A DNA stretch of 64,000 bases from Paeniglutamicibacter psychrophenolicus (GTDB lineage: Bacteria; Actinomycetota; Actinomycetes; Actinomycetales; Micrococcaceae): positions 3,514,443-3,578,442 of the forward strand of contig NZ_JAGIOE010000001.1 of the NCBI RefSeq assembly GCF_017876575.1. The letters are read 5' to 3'. The position numbers were made by a program, and so were the translations under genes. Positions 1 through 11,393 of the stretch are shown here, piece after piece; position 1 is the first letter of the stretch, and the number at the start of each line of letters is the position of its first letter. Under the pieces are notes generated by a model. It was given only the letters and a program-made list of their open reading frames with translations, ran no database searches and was not told the origin of the DNA.

Positions 1-426
1 CGAGTGCGCTTCGGGTGCCGCTCCGGTGGGCGCGCTGATGTATCCCCCGGCGGCAACAATCCGGTCCAAGGCACCGCGATCCACCACGAGGTCCTTGAGC
101 ACCGGGAACGGTGTGGCCCGCCACGGCTCGACGTCGATGACCTGCCCGTCGGTGAAGTGGCGCAGGTAGAGCTGGCAGGCGGTGGTCAGTGCCTCGGGCC
201 CGTGGGCCAGGCCGTTGATCACCAACGAGCACATCCCGCAGATCCCTTCCCGGCAGTCGTGGTCGAAGGCCACCGGATCCCCGCCGGCGAGCGCCAGCTC
301 CTCATTGAGCACATCGAGCATTTCCAGGAACGACATGTCCGGGGAGATGCCGGCCACCTCGTAGGTGGCCATGGACCCGGCGGCATCGCGGTCGGGCTGG
401 CGCCAAATGCGCAGCGTGATCTTCAC
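1..426 (-). CDS. sdhB: Succinate dehydrogenase iron-sulfur subunit (partial)
   Basis: This is the N-terminal 142 residues of the electron-transfer subunit of succinate dehydrogenase/fumarate reductase; the rest lies beyond the window edge. The protein passes electrons from the flavin of SdhA to the membrane cytochrome. The translated minus strand has the ferredoxin-type 2Fe-2S cluster motif CREGICGMC at about residues 56-64, preceded by DHD, as in the SdhB/FrdB family. I chose the GTG start at 426 because it overlaps the sdhA stop codon (GTGA), which implies translational coupling, and because the KITLRIWRQ beginning fits the family. It is the third gene of a C-A-B operon. The missing 3' part should hold the 4Fe-4S and 3Fe-4S cysteines. 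Confidence 0.93.
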   Translation of the reverse strand, partial: MKITLRIWRQPDRDAAGSMATYEVAGISPDMSFLEMLDVLNEELALAGGDPVAFDHDCREGICGMCSLVINGLAHGPEALTTACQLYLRHFTDGQVIDVEPWRATPFPVLKDLVVDRGALDRIVAAGGYISAPTGAAPEAHS

Positions 427-2366
427 TTGTAGCTCCTTGCCTGGACCTTGATGTGCTCGAAACCGAGGTGTTCGCGGTGCAGGATGGGCGGCGCCCCGTC
501 GCCTGTGAATTCCCAGGCGGCCACGTGGGAGTACTCCTCGTCGATGCGCAGCGCCTCGCCCTCGGGGGTCCGGCTTTCGGTGCGAAAGTGGGCGCCGCAG
601 GATTCGCGCCGGTGCAGCGCGTCGATGCACATCAGCTCGGCCAGTTCGAAGAAGTCCGCCACCCGCCCGGCGCGCTCCAGCGACTGGTTCAGTTCCTCGT
701 TGACACCGGTGACCTTCACATCGGCCCAGAAGGCTTCGCGAAGCTCCCGGATCAGTCCGATCGCCTTGGTCAGGCCCTCCTCGTTGCGTTCCATCCCGCA
801 GTACTCCCACAGGATGGAGCCCAGTTCCCGGTGGAAGGAATCCACTGTGCGCGACCCGTTGACGGCCAGCAGCCTCGCCGTGCGTTCCCGCACGGCGGCC
901 TCCGCCTCGAGGACCGCCGGATGGGTGGCGTCGATCCCGGCGGGCAGCGGATTGGTGGCCAGGTAGTCCCCGATGGTGCCGGGTAGCACGAAGTATCCAT
1001 CGGCGAGCCCCTGCATCAGCGCACTGGCACCGAGCCGGTTGGCGCCGTGGTCGGAGAAGTTTGCCTCCCCGATGACGAACAGCCCGGGGACCGTGCTTTC
1101 CAGGTCGTAGTCCACCCACAGCCCGCCCATCGTGTAGTGGATGGCCGGGTAGATGCGCATCGGGGTGGAGTACGGGTCCTCGTCGGTGATTTTTGCGTAC
1201 ATGTCGAACAGGTTCCCGTATTTCTCCTCGATCGTTTCGCGGCCCAGCCGCTTGATCGCATCGGCGAAGTCCAGGTAGACGCCCAGCCCACCGGGGCCCA
1301 CCCCGCGCCCGGCATCGCATTGCTGCTTGGCAGCGCGGGAGGCCACGTCGCGGGGCACCAGGTTGCCGAAGGCCGGGTAGGTCCGTTCCAGGTAGTAATC
1401 GCGTTCGGCCTCCGGGATCAGGGCGGGATCCCTGGTGTCCCCGGCGACCGCAGGAACCCAGATCCGTCCGTCATTGCGCAGCGACTCGCTCATCAGGGTC
1501 AGTTTGGACTGGTGTTCCCCACTGACCGGGATGCAGGTCGGGTGGATCTGCGTGTAGCAGGGGTTCGCGAAGTAGGCGCCCTTGCGGTGCGCCCGCCAGG
1601 TGGCGCTCACATTGCAGCCCATGGCATTGGTGGAGAGGTAGTACGCGTTGCCGTAGCCACCCGAGGCCAGCACGACCGCATCGGCCAGATGCGTTTCAAA
1701 GGCACCGGTGACCATGTCCCGCACCACGACGCCGCGGGCCCTGCCGTCGATGACGACCAGCTCGAGCATCTCGTGGCGGGTGTTCAGCTCGACGGTTCCG
1801 GAAGCGACTTGGCGTTCCAACGCTTGGTAGGCGCCCAGCAGCAACTGCTGCCCGGTCTGCCCGCGGGCGTAGAACGTGCGGGAGACCTGCACGCCGCCGA
1901 AGGAGCGGGTGTCCAGCAGTCCGCCGTATTCCCGGGCAAACGGAACCCCCTGGGCGACGGCCTGGTCGATGATCGCGGCACTGACCTGGGCCAGGCGGTA
2001 CACGTTGGATTCGCGCGAGCGGTAGTCACCGCCCTTGACCGTGTCGTAGAACAGCCGCTGGACACTGTCCCCGTCATTGCGGTAGTCCTTCGCGGCGTTG
2101 ATCCCGCCCTGGGCGGCGATGCTGTGGGCCCGGCGGGCACTGTCCTGGTAGCAGAAGACCTTCAGCTGGTAGCCGGCCTCCCCGAGTGTTGCCGCGGCCG
2201 ATCCCCCGGCCAGTCCGGTGCCGATGATGATGACCGTACGTTTGCGGCGATTGGCCGGATTCACCAGTTTGGCTTCGAAGCGGCGCTTGTCCCAGCGTTC
2301 GGTGATCGGCCCGCCCGGGTCCTTGGTGTCGACCAGCGGGTCTCCGCCGGCGTAGTACCCGTTCAT
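423..2366 (-). CDS. sdhA: Succinate dehydrogenase/fumarate reductase flavoprotein subunit
   Basis: This is the catalytic FAD subunit, which oxidises succinate to fumarate on the cytoplasmic side of the membrane. The 647-residue product starts MNGYYAGG and has the dinucleotide-binding motif [12 protein letters not shown] near residue 42. The flavin-attachment stretch [12 protein letters not shown] and the C-terminal family features ([30 protein letters not shown]) are also present. Length and gene order (C, A, B) fit the Bacillus-type enzyme with a single cytochrome b558 subunit. ATG at 2366 overlaps the sdhC stop as ATGA, and its stop overlaps the sdhB start, so the three genes form a tightly coupled operon. 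Succinate dehydrogenase in an aerobic TCA cycle is the likelier direction, but sequence alone does not exclude fumarate reduction. Confidence 0.95.
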   Translation of the reverse strand: MNGYYAGGDPLVDTKDPGGPITERWDKRRFEAKLVNPANRRKRTVIIIGTGLAGGSAAATLGEAGYQLKVFCYQDSARRAHSIAAQGGINAAKDYRNDGDSVQRLFYDTVKGGDYRSRESNVYRLAQVSAAIIDQAVAQGVPFAREYGGLLDTRSFGGVQVSRTFYARGQTGQQLLLGAYQALERQVASGTVELNTRHEMLELVVIDGRARGVVVRDMVTGAFETHLADAVVLASGGYGNAYYLSTNAMGCNVSATWRAHRKGAYFANPCYTQIHPTCIPVSGEHQSKLTLMSESLRNDGRIWVPAVAGDTRDPALIPEAERDYYLERTYPAFGNLVPRDVASRAAKQQCDAGRGVGPGGLGVYLDFADAIKRLGRETIEEKYGNLFDMYAKITDEDPYSTPMRIYPAIHYTMGGLWVDYDLESTVPGLFVIGEANFSDHGANRLGASALMQGLADGYFVLPGTIGDYLATNPLPAGIDATHPAVLEAEAAVRERTARLLAVNGSRTVDSFHRELGSILWEYCGMERNEEGLTKAIGLIRELREAFWADVKVTGVNEELNQSLERAGRVADFFELAELMCIDALHRRESCGAHFRTESRTPEGEALRIDEEYSHVAAWEFTGDGAPPILHREHLGFEHIKVQARSYK

Positions 2367-3079
2367 GGCCCCACCCATCCGGCCAGGATGCAGAGCGGCG
2401 GGACGAGGAAGCCGATCAGCAGCACGGCGGTGACCAGCACCGCCGCTTGGTTGTACCGGCGCCGGGTTGTCGTCGAGGTGTTTGCGCCCAGGGAGGCCAG
2501 CGCGCTGAAGATCCCGTGGCGCAGGTGCAGGCCCAGCGCGGCCAAGGCAACCGCATAGGACAGCACCACCCACCAGATCGAAAACCCGTTGACCATCCGC
2601 GTGTAGGGGCTCTCGGAGGCCCCGCCCGGGGCGATCACGTTCACGGTCAGGTGAAGCAAGTGGTAGATGACGAACAGCGCTATGGTGATCCCACCCCAGC
2701 GCATCGTAAACGAGGCGTAGCTTCGTTGGACCCCGCGCCGGTTCGCGGTGCTCAGGTAGCGGTATCCGCCCCGCCCGCCGGTCGCCGCCCGCGCGCGGTG
2801 CCAGAGCACGAAGGCCGCCAGGATGTGGGCACCGACGCTCAGCAGCAGGATCACCCGCAGGATCCACAGCGCCCCGGCATACGGGAGCAGGGGTTCGAGG
2901 ATGGTGCGGAGGTAGGCCGAATACCCATCGAAGGCCGCCTGCCCGGAAAAGACCTTCAGGTTTCCGTACATGTGCGCAACCAGGAACAGCACCATAATGA
3001 TCCCGCCGACGGCCATCAGCCCATGCAGGGCCGTAGAGGATCCGGTGGCCCGACGCCGGGCCGCGGTCACCGCCATCAT
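2363..3079 (-). CDS. sdhC: Succinate dehydrogenase cytochrome b558-type membrane subunit
   Basis: This is the membrane anchor and haem-binding subunit that hands electrons from SdhB to quinone. The 238-residue protein has five clear hydrophobic segments and several histidines within or next to them ([44 protein letters not shown]). This pattern is typical of the single-subunit cytochrome b558 family. Two adjacent ATG codons (3077-3079 and 3074-3076) could start it; I used the first. It leads the sdhCAB operon. Just upstream lies an imperfect tandem repeat (3095-3154) that may hold promoter or operator elements. Confidence 0.92.
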   Translation of the reverse strand: MMAVTAARRRATGSSTALHGLMAVGGIIMVLFLVAHMYGNLKVFSGQAAFDGYSAYLRTILEPLLPYAGALWILRVILLLSVGAHILAAFVLWHRARAATGGRGGYRYLSTANRRGVQRSYASFTMRWGGITIALFVIYHLLHLTVNVIAPGGASESPYTRMVNGFSIWWVVLSYAVALAALGLHLRHGIFSALASLGANTSTTTRRRYNQAAVLVTAVLLIGFLVPPLCILAGWVGP

Positions 3080-3094
3080 GCCCGCATGCCGGTT

Positions 3095-3154
3095 CCCGGG
3101 ACCCGGACATCGGCCGAGGCTACACCCCGGGACACGCATCGGCGGAAGGCTACA
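3095..3154. repeat. Imperfect tandem direct repeat in the sdhC leader
   Basis: Two successive units of about 30 bp share CCCGGGAC, then CATCGGC, then AGGCTACA. Copy 1 is 3095-3124 and copy 2 is 3126-3154. Read on the minus strand, each unit contains TGTAGCCT, which resembles an actinobacterial -10 hexamer (TAGCCT). The repeat begins 16 nt upstream of the sdhC start. It could be a duplicated promoter or a regulator-binding repeat; no protein can be named. Confidence 0.6.
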
Positions 3155-3563
3155 ACGCCGTTGTTCATGGCGGACCTCGCAATTCACCTGGATTGCCAAA
3201 CGGGACCAATGCCCCCAACGTACGTGTTCAACACCGGATGGGCAAGGCGCCGGTACGGGATTCGTCGACAACGTCGTGGGGATTCCCGGAGAGATGCTCG
3301 CTGAATCCGCCAGCACCGGGTCCGTTTTCGGCGTGCCCACGGGGTGTCCCGTGCGGCGTCGACCAGTCGGCTCGCGGCCGCACGGTGTTGGATGTGTCGG
3401 TCGATGGCGCGCAGTACTTCCAGGGCGGGATTCCAGCGGTTCCCATGCGCCACACATGCGGCCGCCACCTTCAACGTAGGTGCCCGAAGGCCCGGGACCA
3501 TAGGATGGATCGGTACGATGGGCCTGCTGCCGGGCCCCGACCACCAGTAAAGGACCTGCCACC
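3155..3563. other. Intergenic region between divergent sdhC and arsC-like genes
   Basis: I see no convincing gene in this stretch. It should hold the sdh promoter (minus) and the promoter of the ArsC-like gene (plus). For the latter, TAGGAT at 3501-3506 is a plausible -10 box about 57 nt before the start codon. The open frames here lack family features and ribosome-binding sites. Confidence 0.5.
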
Positions 3564-3986
3564 GTGTCGGATAAGAAACCCAATGTCCTCTTCGTCTGCA
3601 ACACCAACGGGGGCAAGTCCCAGCTCGCCGCCGCATTGCTGCGCCAGGCCGCGGGTGAGGGCGTGCAGGTGCACTCGGCCGGCCTGGTCCCGGCACACCA
3701 CATCAACGAGTTGGCCGCAGACGTGGTCGCCGAGCTGGGCGCGGACATGCGTGCCGAGGTCCCCACCGCGCTGACCGAGGAGGCGCTGCGAGCCGCGGAC
3801 CGGGTCGTCATCGTGGGCGAGGCCCAGGTGCCCGAGCTCGAGGGCGTCACCATGGAGCGTTGGGTTCCCGCCGAGGCTCCGGCCGAGCTGTCCACCGAGC
3901 GCGAGCGCATCGAGTTCCTGCGCGACGACATTGCCGCCCGGGTCTCGAACCTGAACAGGGAACTGGGTTCCGCCGCAGCCGGGTAG
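3564..3986 (+). CDS. Low-molecular-weight phosphatase family, arsenate-mycothiol transferase-like protein
   Basis: This 140-residue protein belongs to the low-molecular-weight protein tyrosine phosphatase/arsenate reductase fold. The P-loop near the N-terminus reads VLFVCNTNGGKSQ, with Cys12 as the expected nucleophile. The usual CX5R loop has Lys18 in place of Arg. From memory this NGGKSQ form is normal in actinobacterial mycothiol-dependent ArsC proteins, and the later ERWVPAEAP and LRDDIAARVSNL stretches also match them. In that family the enzyme joins arsenate to mycothiol, and mycoredoxin then releases arsenite. The start is GTG at 3564 with AAGGA about 10 nt upstream. No arsenite pump or ArsR lies nearby, so a role in arsenic resistance is not supported by context; a phosphatase role is possible. 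Confidence 0.75.
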   Translation: MSDKKPNVLFVCNTNGGKSQLAAALLRQAAGEGVQVHSAGLVPAHHINELAADVVAELGADMRAEVPTALTEEALRAADRVVIVGEAQVPELEGVTMERWVPAEAPAELSTERERIEFLRDDIAARVSNLNRELGSAAAG

Positions 3987-4672
3987 GCCAGCGCGGGAGG
4001 GCCCACCGGCGACCGGTAACGACGCGGTAATGCATCAGGTGGTTCAATGGACCTTGCAGGGACCCTTTCGGGCCCCCTGAAGCCAGGGAATCGACATGCC
4101 GCGTGGAATCCTCCTCCACATGGACCGGAACGCCGCCTACCCGCAGCAACACTTGAGCTGGTCGGGCGAACCGCGTACCCGCAGGCCCGGTATCGGCGCC
4201 ACATTTCCGACCGCCGGCTCCCTGTTGGCGGCCCTGGCAAGAGCAACCGGGCGTACCGATAACAGGACCATGGCATTTGCCGTTCCATCGCGCAGCTTCC
4301 CGCAACGGGGCGGGATTCAGGTTCTCTCGCCCCGCAGGCCCTTGTTCCAGGGCATGTACCTGGGCCAGCTTCTCGCCTCATTGGCGGGCCTCTGGAACGG
4401 CGGGCGGTTCAGAAGCGGCTGCGGCCGGTTCCTGCTTCCGGCCGCAGCCCTCAAGGCCCCCGCCGGAGGGCCCCGCGCCTTGTTCGCGCGGGAACCTTCT
4501 TGCGCATGATTCCAGGCATCCCATCCCCCGCGATTCGAATGGAAGATGGCGCCACCGGGCCGTCGCGTCCGCCGACGCACCCGGGACACCAAGCACTTGC
4601 GCGGACACCCCGGTGAATTCCCTTGGCGCGTGCGGCGCGGCATGGGGAATTTCAGAGAACGAAGACCCTGTC
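3987..4672. other. Gene-poor gap with one strong hairpin
   Basis: I find no convincing gene between the ArsC-like and nuclease genes. The open frames here have no recognisable family, ribosome-binding site or conserved composition. The only clear structure is the perfect inverted repeat at 4417-4449. Confidence 0.5.
4417..4449. terminator. Perfect 12-bp GC-rich hairpin, possible terminator
   Basis: The arms are GGCTGCGGCCGG (4417-4428) and its exact reverse complement (4438-4449), around a 9-nt loop. There is no T tract on either side, which is common for actinobacterial terminators. It lies 430 nt after the ArsC-like gene and 224 nt before the nuclease gene, so which transcript it would end is unclear. 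Confidence 0.5.
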
Positions 4673-5527
4673 ATGACCGACACGACCGCACCAGAGAACC
4701 AAGACTCCGCCGCCCGCACCGGATACGATCCGGATTTCCTGGCAACCCATATCGAGGCCCCGGCACTCGATGAAAGCATCCGTGACGATGCGGTGCTGTG
4801 GGAGGGGGCCGCAACCGTCCCCTATACGCATTTCTCCCTCACCCTGAGCCGTTCGCGGCGATTCGCCCGCTGGGTCGCGTGGAACATCGACGGCGCCAGC
4901 ATCAAGCGCCTCAGCCGTGCCAACTCGAACTTCACCGACGACCCCCGGCTTCCCGACGACGCACAAACCGGCAACGAGCTATACGCCAACAACCGCCTGG
5001 ACCGCGGGCACCTGGCACGCCGCGCCGACCTGCTCTGGGGCGACTTGCCCGGGGCCAAGCAGGCGAACAAGGATTCGTTCTACTACACCAACATCACGCC
5101 GCAAATGGACGATTTCAACCAAAGCAGCAAGGAAGGGATCTGGGGCCGCCTCGAGAACGCGGTCTTTGAGGAAGTCGACGTCGATGACCTGCGCGTCAGC
5201 GTCTTCGGCGGCCCGGTCTTCCACGAGGATGACCGCATCTACCGCGGCACAGCGCTGCCGCACGAATACTGGAAGCTCGTGGCCTTCTTCGAGGGCGGCG
5301 TCCTGAAGTCGCGCGCGTTCCTGCTCACCCAGAACCTGGACCAGCTTCGGGCGCTGATGGACCTCGACGAATTCCGGGTGTACCAAATCACCCTGGTTGA
5401 ACTCGAGGATCGCACCATGCTCCATTTCCCCGAAGCCCTGCATGCGGCCGACGCGCCCACGACCGCCACGACCCGGGCCGCCGGGGAACGCATGCCGCTG
5501 GACTCGGCCGCCGGGATCCAATGGTGA
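4673..5527 (+). CDS. DNA/RNA non-specific endonuclease (NucA/Serratia type)
   Basis: The 284-residue product carries the signature of the beta-beta-alpha-metal endonucleases. DRGH is at residues 110-113 (the His is the general base), followed by YYTNITPQ, whose Asn140 would hold the Mg2+. These enzymes cut DNA and RNA with little sequence preference. Most relatives are secreted, but this protein has no signal peptide or membrane segment: it begins with a polar, acidic MTDTTAPENQ stretch. ATG at 4673 was chosen because the open frame upstream of it is low-complexity and unlike the family. Without an export signal or an adjacent inhibitor gene, its role (nucleotide salvage, toxin, or specialised export) is open. 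Confidence 0.85.
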   Translation: MTDTTAPENQDSAARTGYDPDFLATHIEAPALDESIRDDAVLWEGAATVPYTHFSLTLSRSRRFARWVAWNIDGASIKRLSRANSNFTDDPRLPDDAQTGNELYANNRLDRGHLARRADLLWGDLPGAKQANKDSFYYTNITPQMDDFNQSSKEGIWGRLENAVFEEVDVDDLRVSVFGGPVFHEDDRIYRGTALPHEYWKLVAFFEGGVLKSRAFLLTQNLDQLRALMDLDEFRVYQITLVELEDRTMLHFPEALHAADAPTTATTRAAGERMPLDSAAGIQW

Positions 5528-6393
5528 CTCCATGCCGAAGCGACAGGATGGATCCCATCGCGACACATTCGGCGATCCGCTGCCACAGCCAGTGCTCCGG
5601 CTCGTTGCCGCACCATGAATCGGAGCCGGAAGTCTCCGGAGGTCCTTGGGAGTTGCCGGACCGGGCGCTGGGCTTTCCCGGCGCTTGACCTATGCGCGAA
5701 ATGCCCGCAGATCGGGCAGAGCACCGCGACAATGCGGGCCATGCTGGCCATGCTGGCCAGCCTCACCACGTACCAGGCCTGGATTCCCCCAGGCCGATGC
5801 CGCCCATTCACGGCGATGTGCGATTCGAGGCCGACTGATTGGCCCCGCGGCCGCTGCCCCGCCCCGCGCATGGCGCAGCATTGTTGCATTGGACTCCGGG
5901 GCCGCAGGAATCCAGCCCGAAGCCGGTCCCGTGCGCCGGTGTCCCGATTTCCCCGGGACGGGCGAAACGGGCTTCAATGCCCCGACAGGTGCCCTCGATG
6001 AATCCGAGCGATTCCCGCCCGTTGCGGCAAGGCTCTCCCTGAAGCAAGGCAACCCGTCCGGTTTCGGCCGCCACGGATTTGGGCATTGCCCATCAATCGT
6101 GATGCCCAACACACCAGAGGCGGAGTTGCGGTATACGGTGTAATTGTCGGCTTCGAGACCGCCCAGGACTTGAAATCGACATACGCGGGCGCCACCGACC
6201 AAGGAATTTCCAGGCTGGATGCCGGCCGACCCATCCCGTCCCTTCAGCGGTCTGCCCTCGAGGCACCTATCAAGATTGGATGCACCATGAGTGCTGTCAC
6301 CACCCAGAGATTTCCCCACGCCGATGCCCCGCCCCGGACGGGACTCCCGAAACAGCAACCCGGCATCATCCAGTGCCGGCTGTGGACGCGGGC
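5528..6393. other. Gene-poor gap before the acyl-CoA synthetase
   Basis: No open frame in these 866 bases shows a recognisable protein family or a good start on either strand. I saw no strong hairpin. A TATACG hexamer about 260 nt before the acyl-CoA synthetase could be part of a promoter, but nothing decides it. Confidence 0.45.
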
Positions 6394-8007
6394 ATGAAGT
6401 CCTACGCGAAGGGCGAGACCCTGGTACCCCTGTTGACCGAAACGATCGGCCGCTCATTTGAATCGACGGTTCGGGGCCACAGCGCATCGGAAGCCCTGGT
6501 CGAGGTTGCCACCGGGCGACGCTGGACCTGGGCGGAACTTGATCGCGACGTCGACGACCTGGCCAGGGGCCTGCTTGCGGCAGGAATGGCCAAGGGCGAC
6601 CGCTTGGGCATCTGGGCACCCAATTGCGCCGAATGGACCCTGGTGCAGTTCGCCACGGCGAAGATCGGTGTCATCCTGGTCAATATCAACCCGGCCTACC
6701 GATCCCATGAATACGCCTATGCAGCCAACCACAGCGGCTTGCGGATGCTCATCGCAGCATCGCGGTTCAAGGCCGGCGACAACAGGTCCATGATCGAACA
6801 GACCGCGGACGAGACCCCGGGACTGGAACGCGTGGTCTACCTCGACACGGCCGACTGGGCCGAACTCATCGAGTCGGGGCGGGAGATCGCCCCGGACGCC
6901 GTGGCCCGGCGCATGAAGTCGTTGTTGCCCGATGACCCGATCAATATCCAGTACACCTCGGGCACCACCGGGTTCCCCAAGGGGGCAACGCTCAGCCACC
7001 GCAACATCCTGAACAACGGGCACTTCACCACCGAGCTGATCGGCCTGGGTGCCGCCGACCGGCTGTGCATCCCGGTCCCGTTCTACCACTGCTTCGGAAT
7101 GGTCATGGCCAACATCGGCTGCATGACCCACGGGGCCACCATGGTGATCCCGTCACCCGGGTTCGACGCCGAAATCACCCTGCAAACCATCGCCGCGGAG
7201 CAATGCACGGCCGTCTACGGGGTGCCGACCATGTTCATTGCCATGCAGAACCACGCCTCGTTTGGAACCCATGATTTTTCCAGCCTGCGCACCGGAATCA
7301 TGGCGGGTTCGGTCTGTCCGGTGGAGGTCATGCAGCGCTGCATCAAGGAAATGAACATGTCCGAGGTGTCCATCGCCTACGGGATGACCGAAACCAGCCC
7401 GGTCTCCTGCCAAACCCGTGCGGATGACGATCTTGGGCGTCGCACGGCAACCATCGGCCGGGTCCACCCGCACCTGGAAATCAAGATCGTCGACCCGGCC
7501 ACCGGCGAAACCCTGGAGCGGGGCCACACCGGCGAATTGTGCACCCGCGGCTACTCGGTGATGCTCGGCTACTGGAACGATGCGGAAAAAACCGCCGAAG
7601 CGATTGACGCCGAGGGCTGGATGCACACCGGCGACCTCGCCGAGATGCGCGAGGACGGGTATTGCAACGTCGTGGGCCGGATCAAGGACATGGTGATCCG
7701 CGGCGGGGAAAACATCTACCCTCGGGAGATCGAGGAATTCCTGTACCGTCATCCGGACATCGAAGATGTCCAGGTCATCGGCGTGCCCGATGAAAAGTAC
7801 GGCGAGGCGCTGTGTGCCTGCATCAAGATGAAGGAAGGGGCCACGCCGCTGGATCTGCCGGCACTGCAGGATTTCGTACGTGGCCGGCTGGCCCGCTACA
7901 AGGTCCCGGAGCATTTGGTCATCGTCGATGAATTCCCGATGACGGTGACCGGGAAGATCCGCAAGATCCAGCTTCGCGAGGAAGCATCGGCCAAGCTCGG
8001 CCTTTGA
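6394..8007 (+). CDS. AMP-binding fatty-acyl-CoA synthetase
   Basis: This adenylate-forming enzyme activates a carboxylic acid, probably a medium- or long-chain fatty acid, to its CoA thioester via an acyl-AMP. The 537-residue product has the P-loop [11 protein letters not shown] at residues 187-197 and the A5-like motif [10 protein letters not shown]. The A7/A8 region is [23 protein letters not shown] split over the usual hinge, followed by [13 protein letters not shown]. The catalytic lysine motif TGKIRK sits near the C-terminus. ATG at 6394 was chosen because [14 protein letters not shown] matches the short N-terminus of relatives; the upstream extension does not. Its ribosome-binding site is weak. 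It stands alone, convergent with the small gene downstream, so the natural substrate cannot be told from context. Confidence 0.9.
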   Translation: MKSYAKGETLVPLLTETIGRSFESTVRGHSASEALVEVATGRRWTWAELDRDVDDLARGLLAAGMAKGDRLGIWAPNCAEWTLVQFATAKIGVILVNINPAYRSHEYAYAANHSGLRMLIAASRFKAGDNRSMIEQTADETPGLERVVYLDTADWAELIESGREIAPDAVARRMKSLLPDDPINIQYTSGTTGFPKGATLSHRNILNNGHFTTELIGLGAADRLCIPVPFYHCFGMVMANIGCMTHGATMVIPSPGFDAEITLQTIAAEQCTAVYGVPTMFIAMQNHASFGTHDFSSLRTGIMAGSVCPVEVMQRCIKEMNMSEVSIAYGMTETSPVSCQTRADDDLGRRTATIGRVHPHLEIKIVDPATGETLERGHTGELCTRGYSVMLGYWNDAEKTAEAIDAEGWMHTGDLAEMREDGYCNVVGRIKDMVIRGGENIYPREIEEFLYRHPDIEDVQVIGVPDEKYGEALCACIKMKEGATPLDLPALQDFVRGRLARYKVPEHLVIVDEFPMTVTGKIRKIQLREEASAKLGL

Positions 8008-8028
8008 GTCGTTTCCGGGGATGCCGAC

Positions 8029-8379
8029 CTAGAGCAGGCGCGTGAGGGCCGTTCGCAGTTGATCCCACGATCGCTCGATCATTGCGAAGTCCGCCGGCCC
8101 CTCGCCGACATAGGTGTCGGTCAGTGATGCCATGCCGCCGCGCATGGCATTCAGCCCGTCCCTGGCCCCGCGGCGCAGCTGCTCGCGGCTCTCCGCCCCG
8201 GCGACCCGGTTCCTGATCCAGGCTGCACTGCGGGCGACGGCGTCGGCGGAGCCGGGCGTTCCCGGCTTGGCATACCTGGTGAAATGTTTCTCCAGCCGCT
8301 GGGTGATCTCGATGACCTCGTCAATGGATGCCCGTTTCCGGTCCCGTTTCAGGAGGTTGGTCAATCGCGCGATTCCCAT
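8029..8379 (-). CDS. Hypothetical protein, about 116 aa
   Basis: I do not recognise the family. The product is a charged, mostly helical protein with no membrane segment, rich in Arg and Ala (MGIARLTNLLKRDRKR start). The open frame reaches ATG at 8424, but that start would sit 9 nt from a terminator hairpin and has no ribosome-binding site. The internal ATG at 8379 has a TAGAGT hexamer 7 nt upstream, the leaderless arrangement used by several genes here, so I place the start there. It lies downstream of aconitase on the same strand but is separated from it by the terminator at 8433-8482. Confidence 0.55.
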   Translation of the reverse strand: MGIARLTNLLKRDRKRASIDEVIEITQRLEKHFTRYAKPGTPGSADAVARSAAWIRNRVAGAESREQLRRGARDGLNAMRGGMASLTDTYVGEGPADFAMIERSWDQLRTALTRLL

Positions 8380-8386
8380 GGCCGCC

Positions 8387-8392
8387 ACTCTA
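8387..8392 (-). promoter_or_regulatory. -10 box of a likely leaderless promoter
   Basis: TAGAGT on the minus strand lies 7 nt before the ATG at 8379. Transcription would start at or next to the start codon. It also argues for the shorter start of this gene. Confidence 0.5.
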
Positions 8393-8432
8393 TTCGCCTG
8401 GTCCTGCCGGAAAAATGCTTGCATGTTTAACG

Positions 8433-8482
8433 CCGCAAGGGCGGGCCGTTCCGGATTGCTCCGGGACGGCCCGCCCTTGCGG
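8433..8482 (-). terminator. Strong rho-independent-type terminator after acnA
   Basis: A perfect 17-bp inverted repeat (8433-8449 with 8466-8482) continues for five more pairs, including one G-T, towards the loop ATTGCT. It lies 24 nt after the acnA stop and isolates acnA from the small gene downstream. Confidence 0.85.
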
Positions 8483-8505
8483 TGCGTGGATCGTGCGCTA
8501 GCTGG

Positions 8506-11211
<2,706 letters not shown>

Positions 11212-11264
11212 GGGGACTCCTCTCGCCGGATTCTTCATCTTCGTTGCACATCCACAAGGAAATC

Positions 11265-11284
11265 CAGTTAGGCGATCCTAACTG
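11265..11284. promoter_or_regulatory. 20-bp dyad, putative operator of acnA
   Basis: CAGTTAGG (11265-11272), four bases, then its exact reverse complement CCTAACTG (11277-11284). It lies 54-73 nt before the acnA start. The core TTAGG-N4-CCTAA equals part of the DtxR/IdeR consensus, and the CAG...CTG ends recall the AcnR site of Corynebacterium. The match to either is partial, so the regulator is not assigned. Confidence 0.6.
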
Positions 11285-11373
11285 AGTTCAACTCGTGGTT
11301 TCTTGCGACAGAGCTACAGACAGTCTATCCCCCGTCGCCCATCGAACCCCGCCATCCCGACATTTTCGGGTTC

Positions 11374-11393
11374 AGCGGGGTCACATCCCCGCT
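11374..11393 (-). terminator. Hairpin at the end of the RNA methyltransferase gene
   Basis: AGCGGGG and CCCCGCT form a perfect 7-bp stem around a 6-nt loop, beginning at the stop codon of the methyltransferase gene. It is short but GC-rich, and is a reasonable terminator of the permease-methyltransferase operon. Confidence 0.5.

Noticed and set aside
4096-4509. Plus-strand 137-codon open frame between the arsC-like and nuclease genes
   Set aside because: It has no recognisable family and no ribosome-binding site, and it contains the hairpin at 4417-4449.
8380-8424. Longer start for the small gene downstream of acnA
   Set aside because: The upstream ATG lacks a ribosome-binding site and abuts the acnA terminator. 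The internal ATG has a -10 box at leaderless distance.
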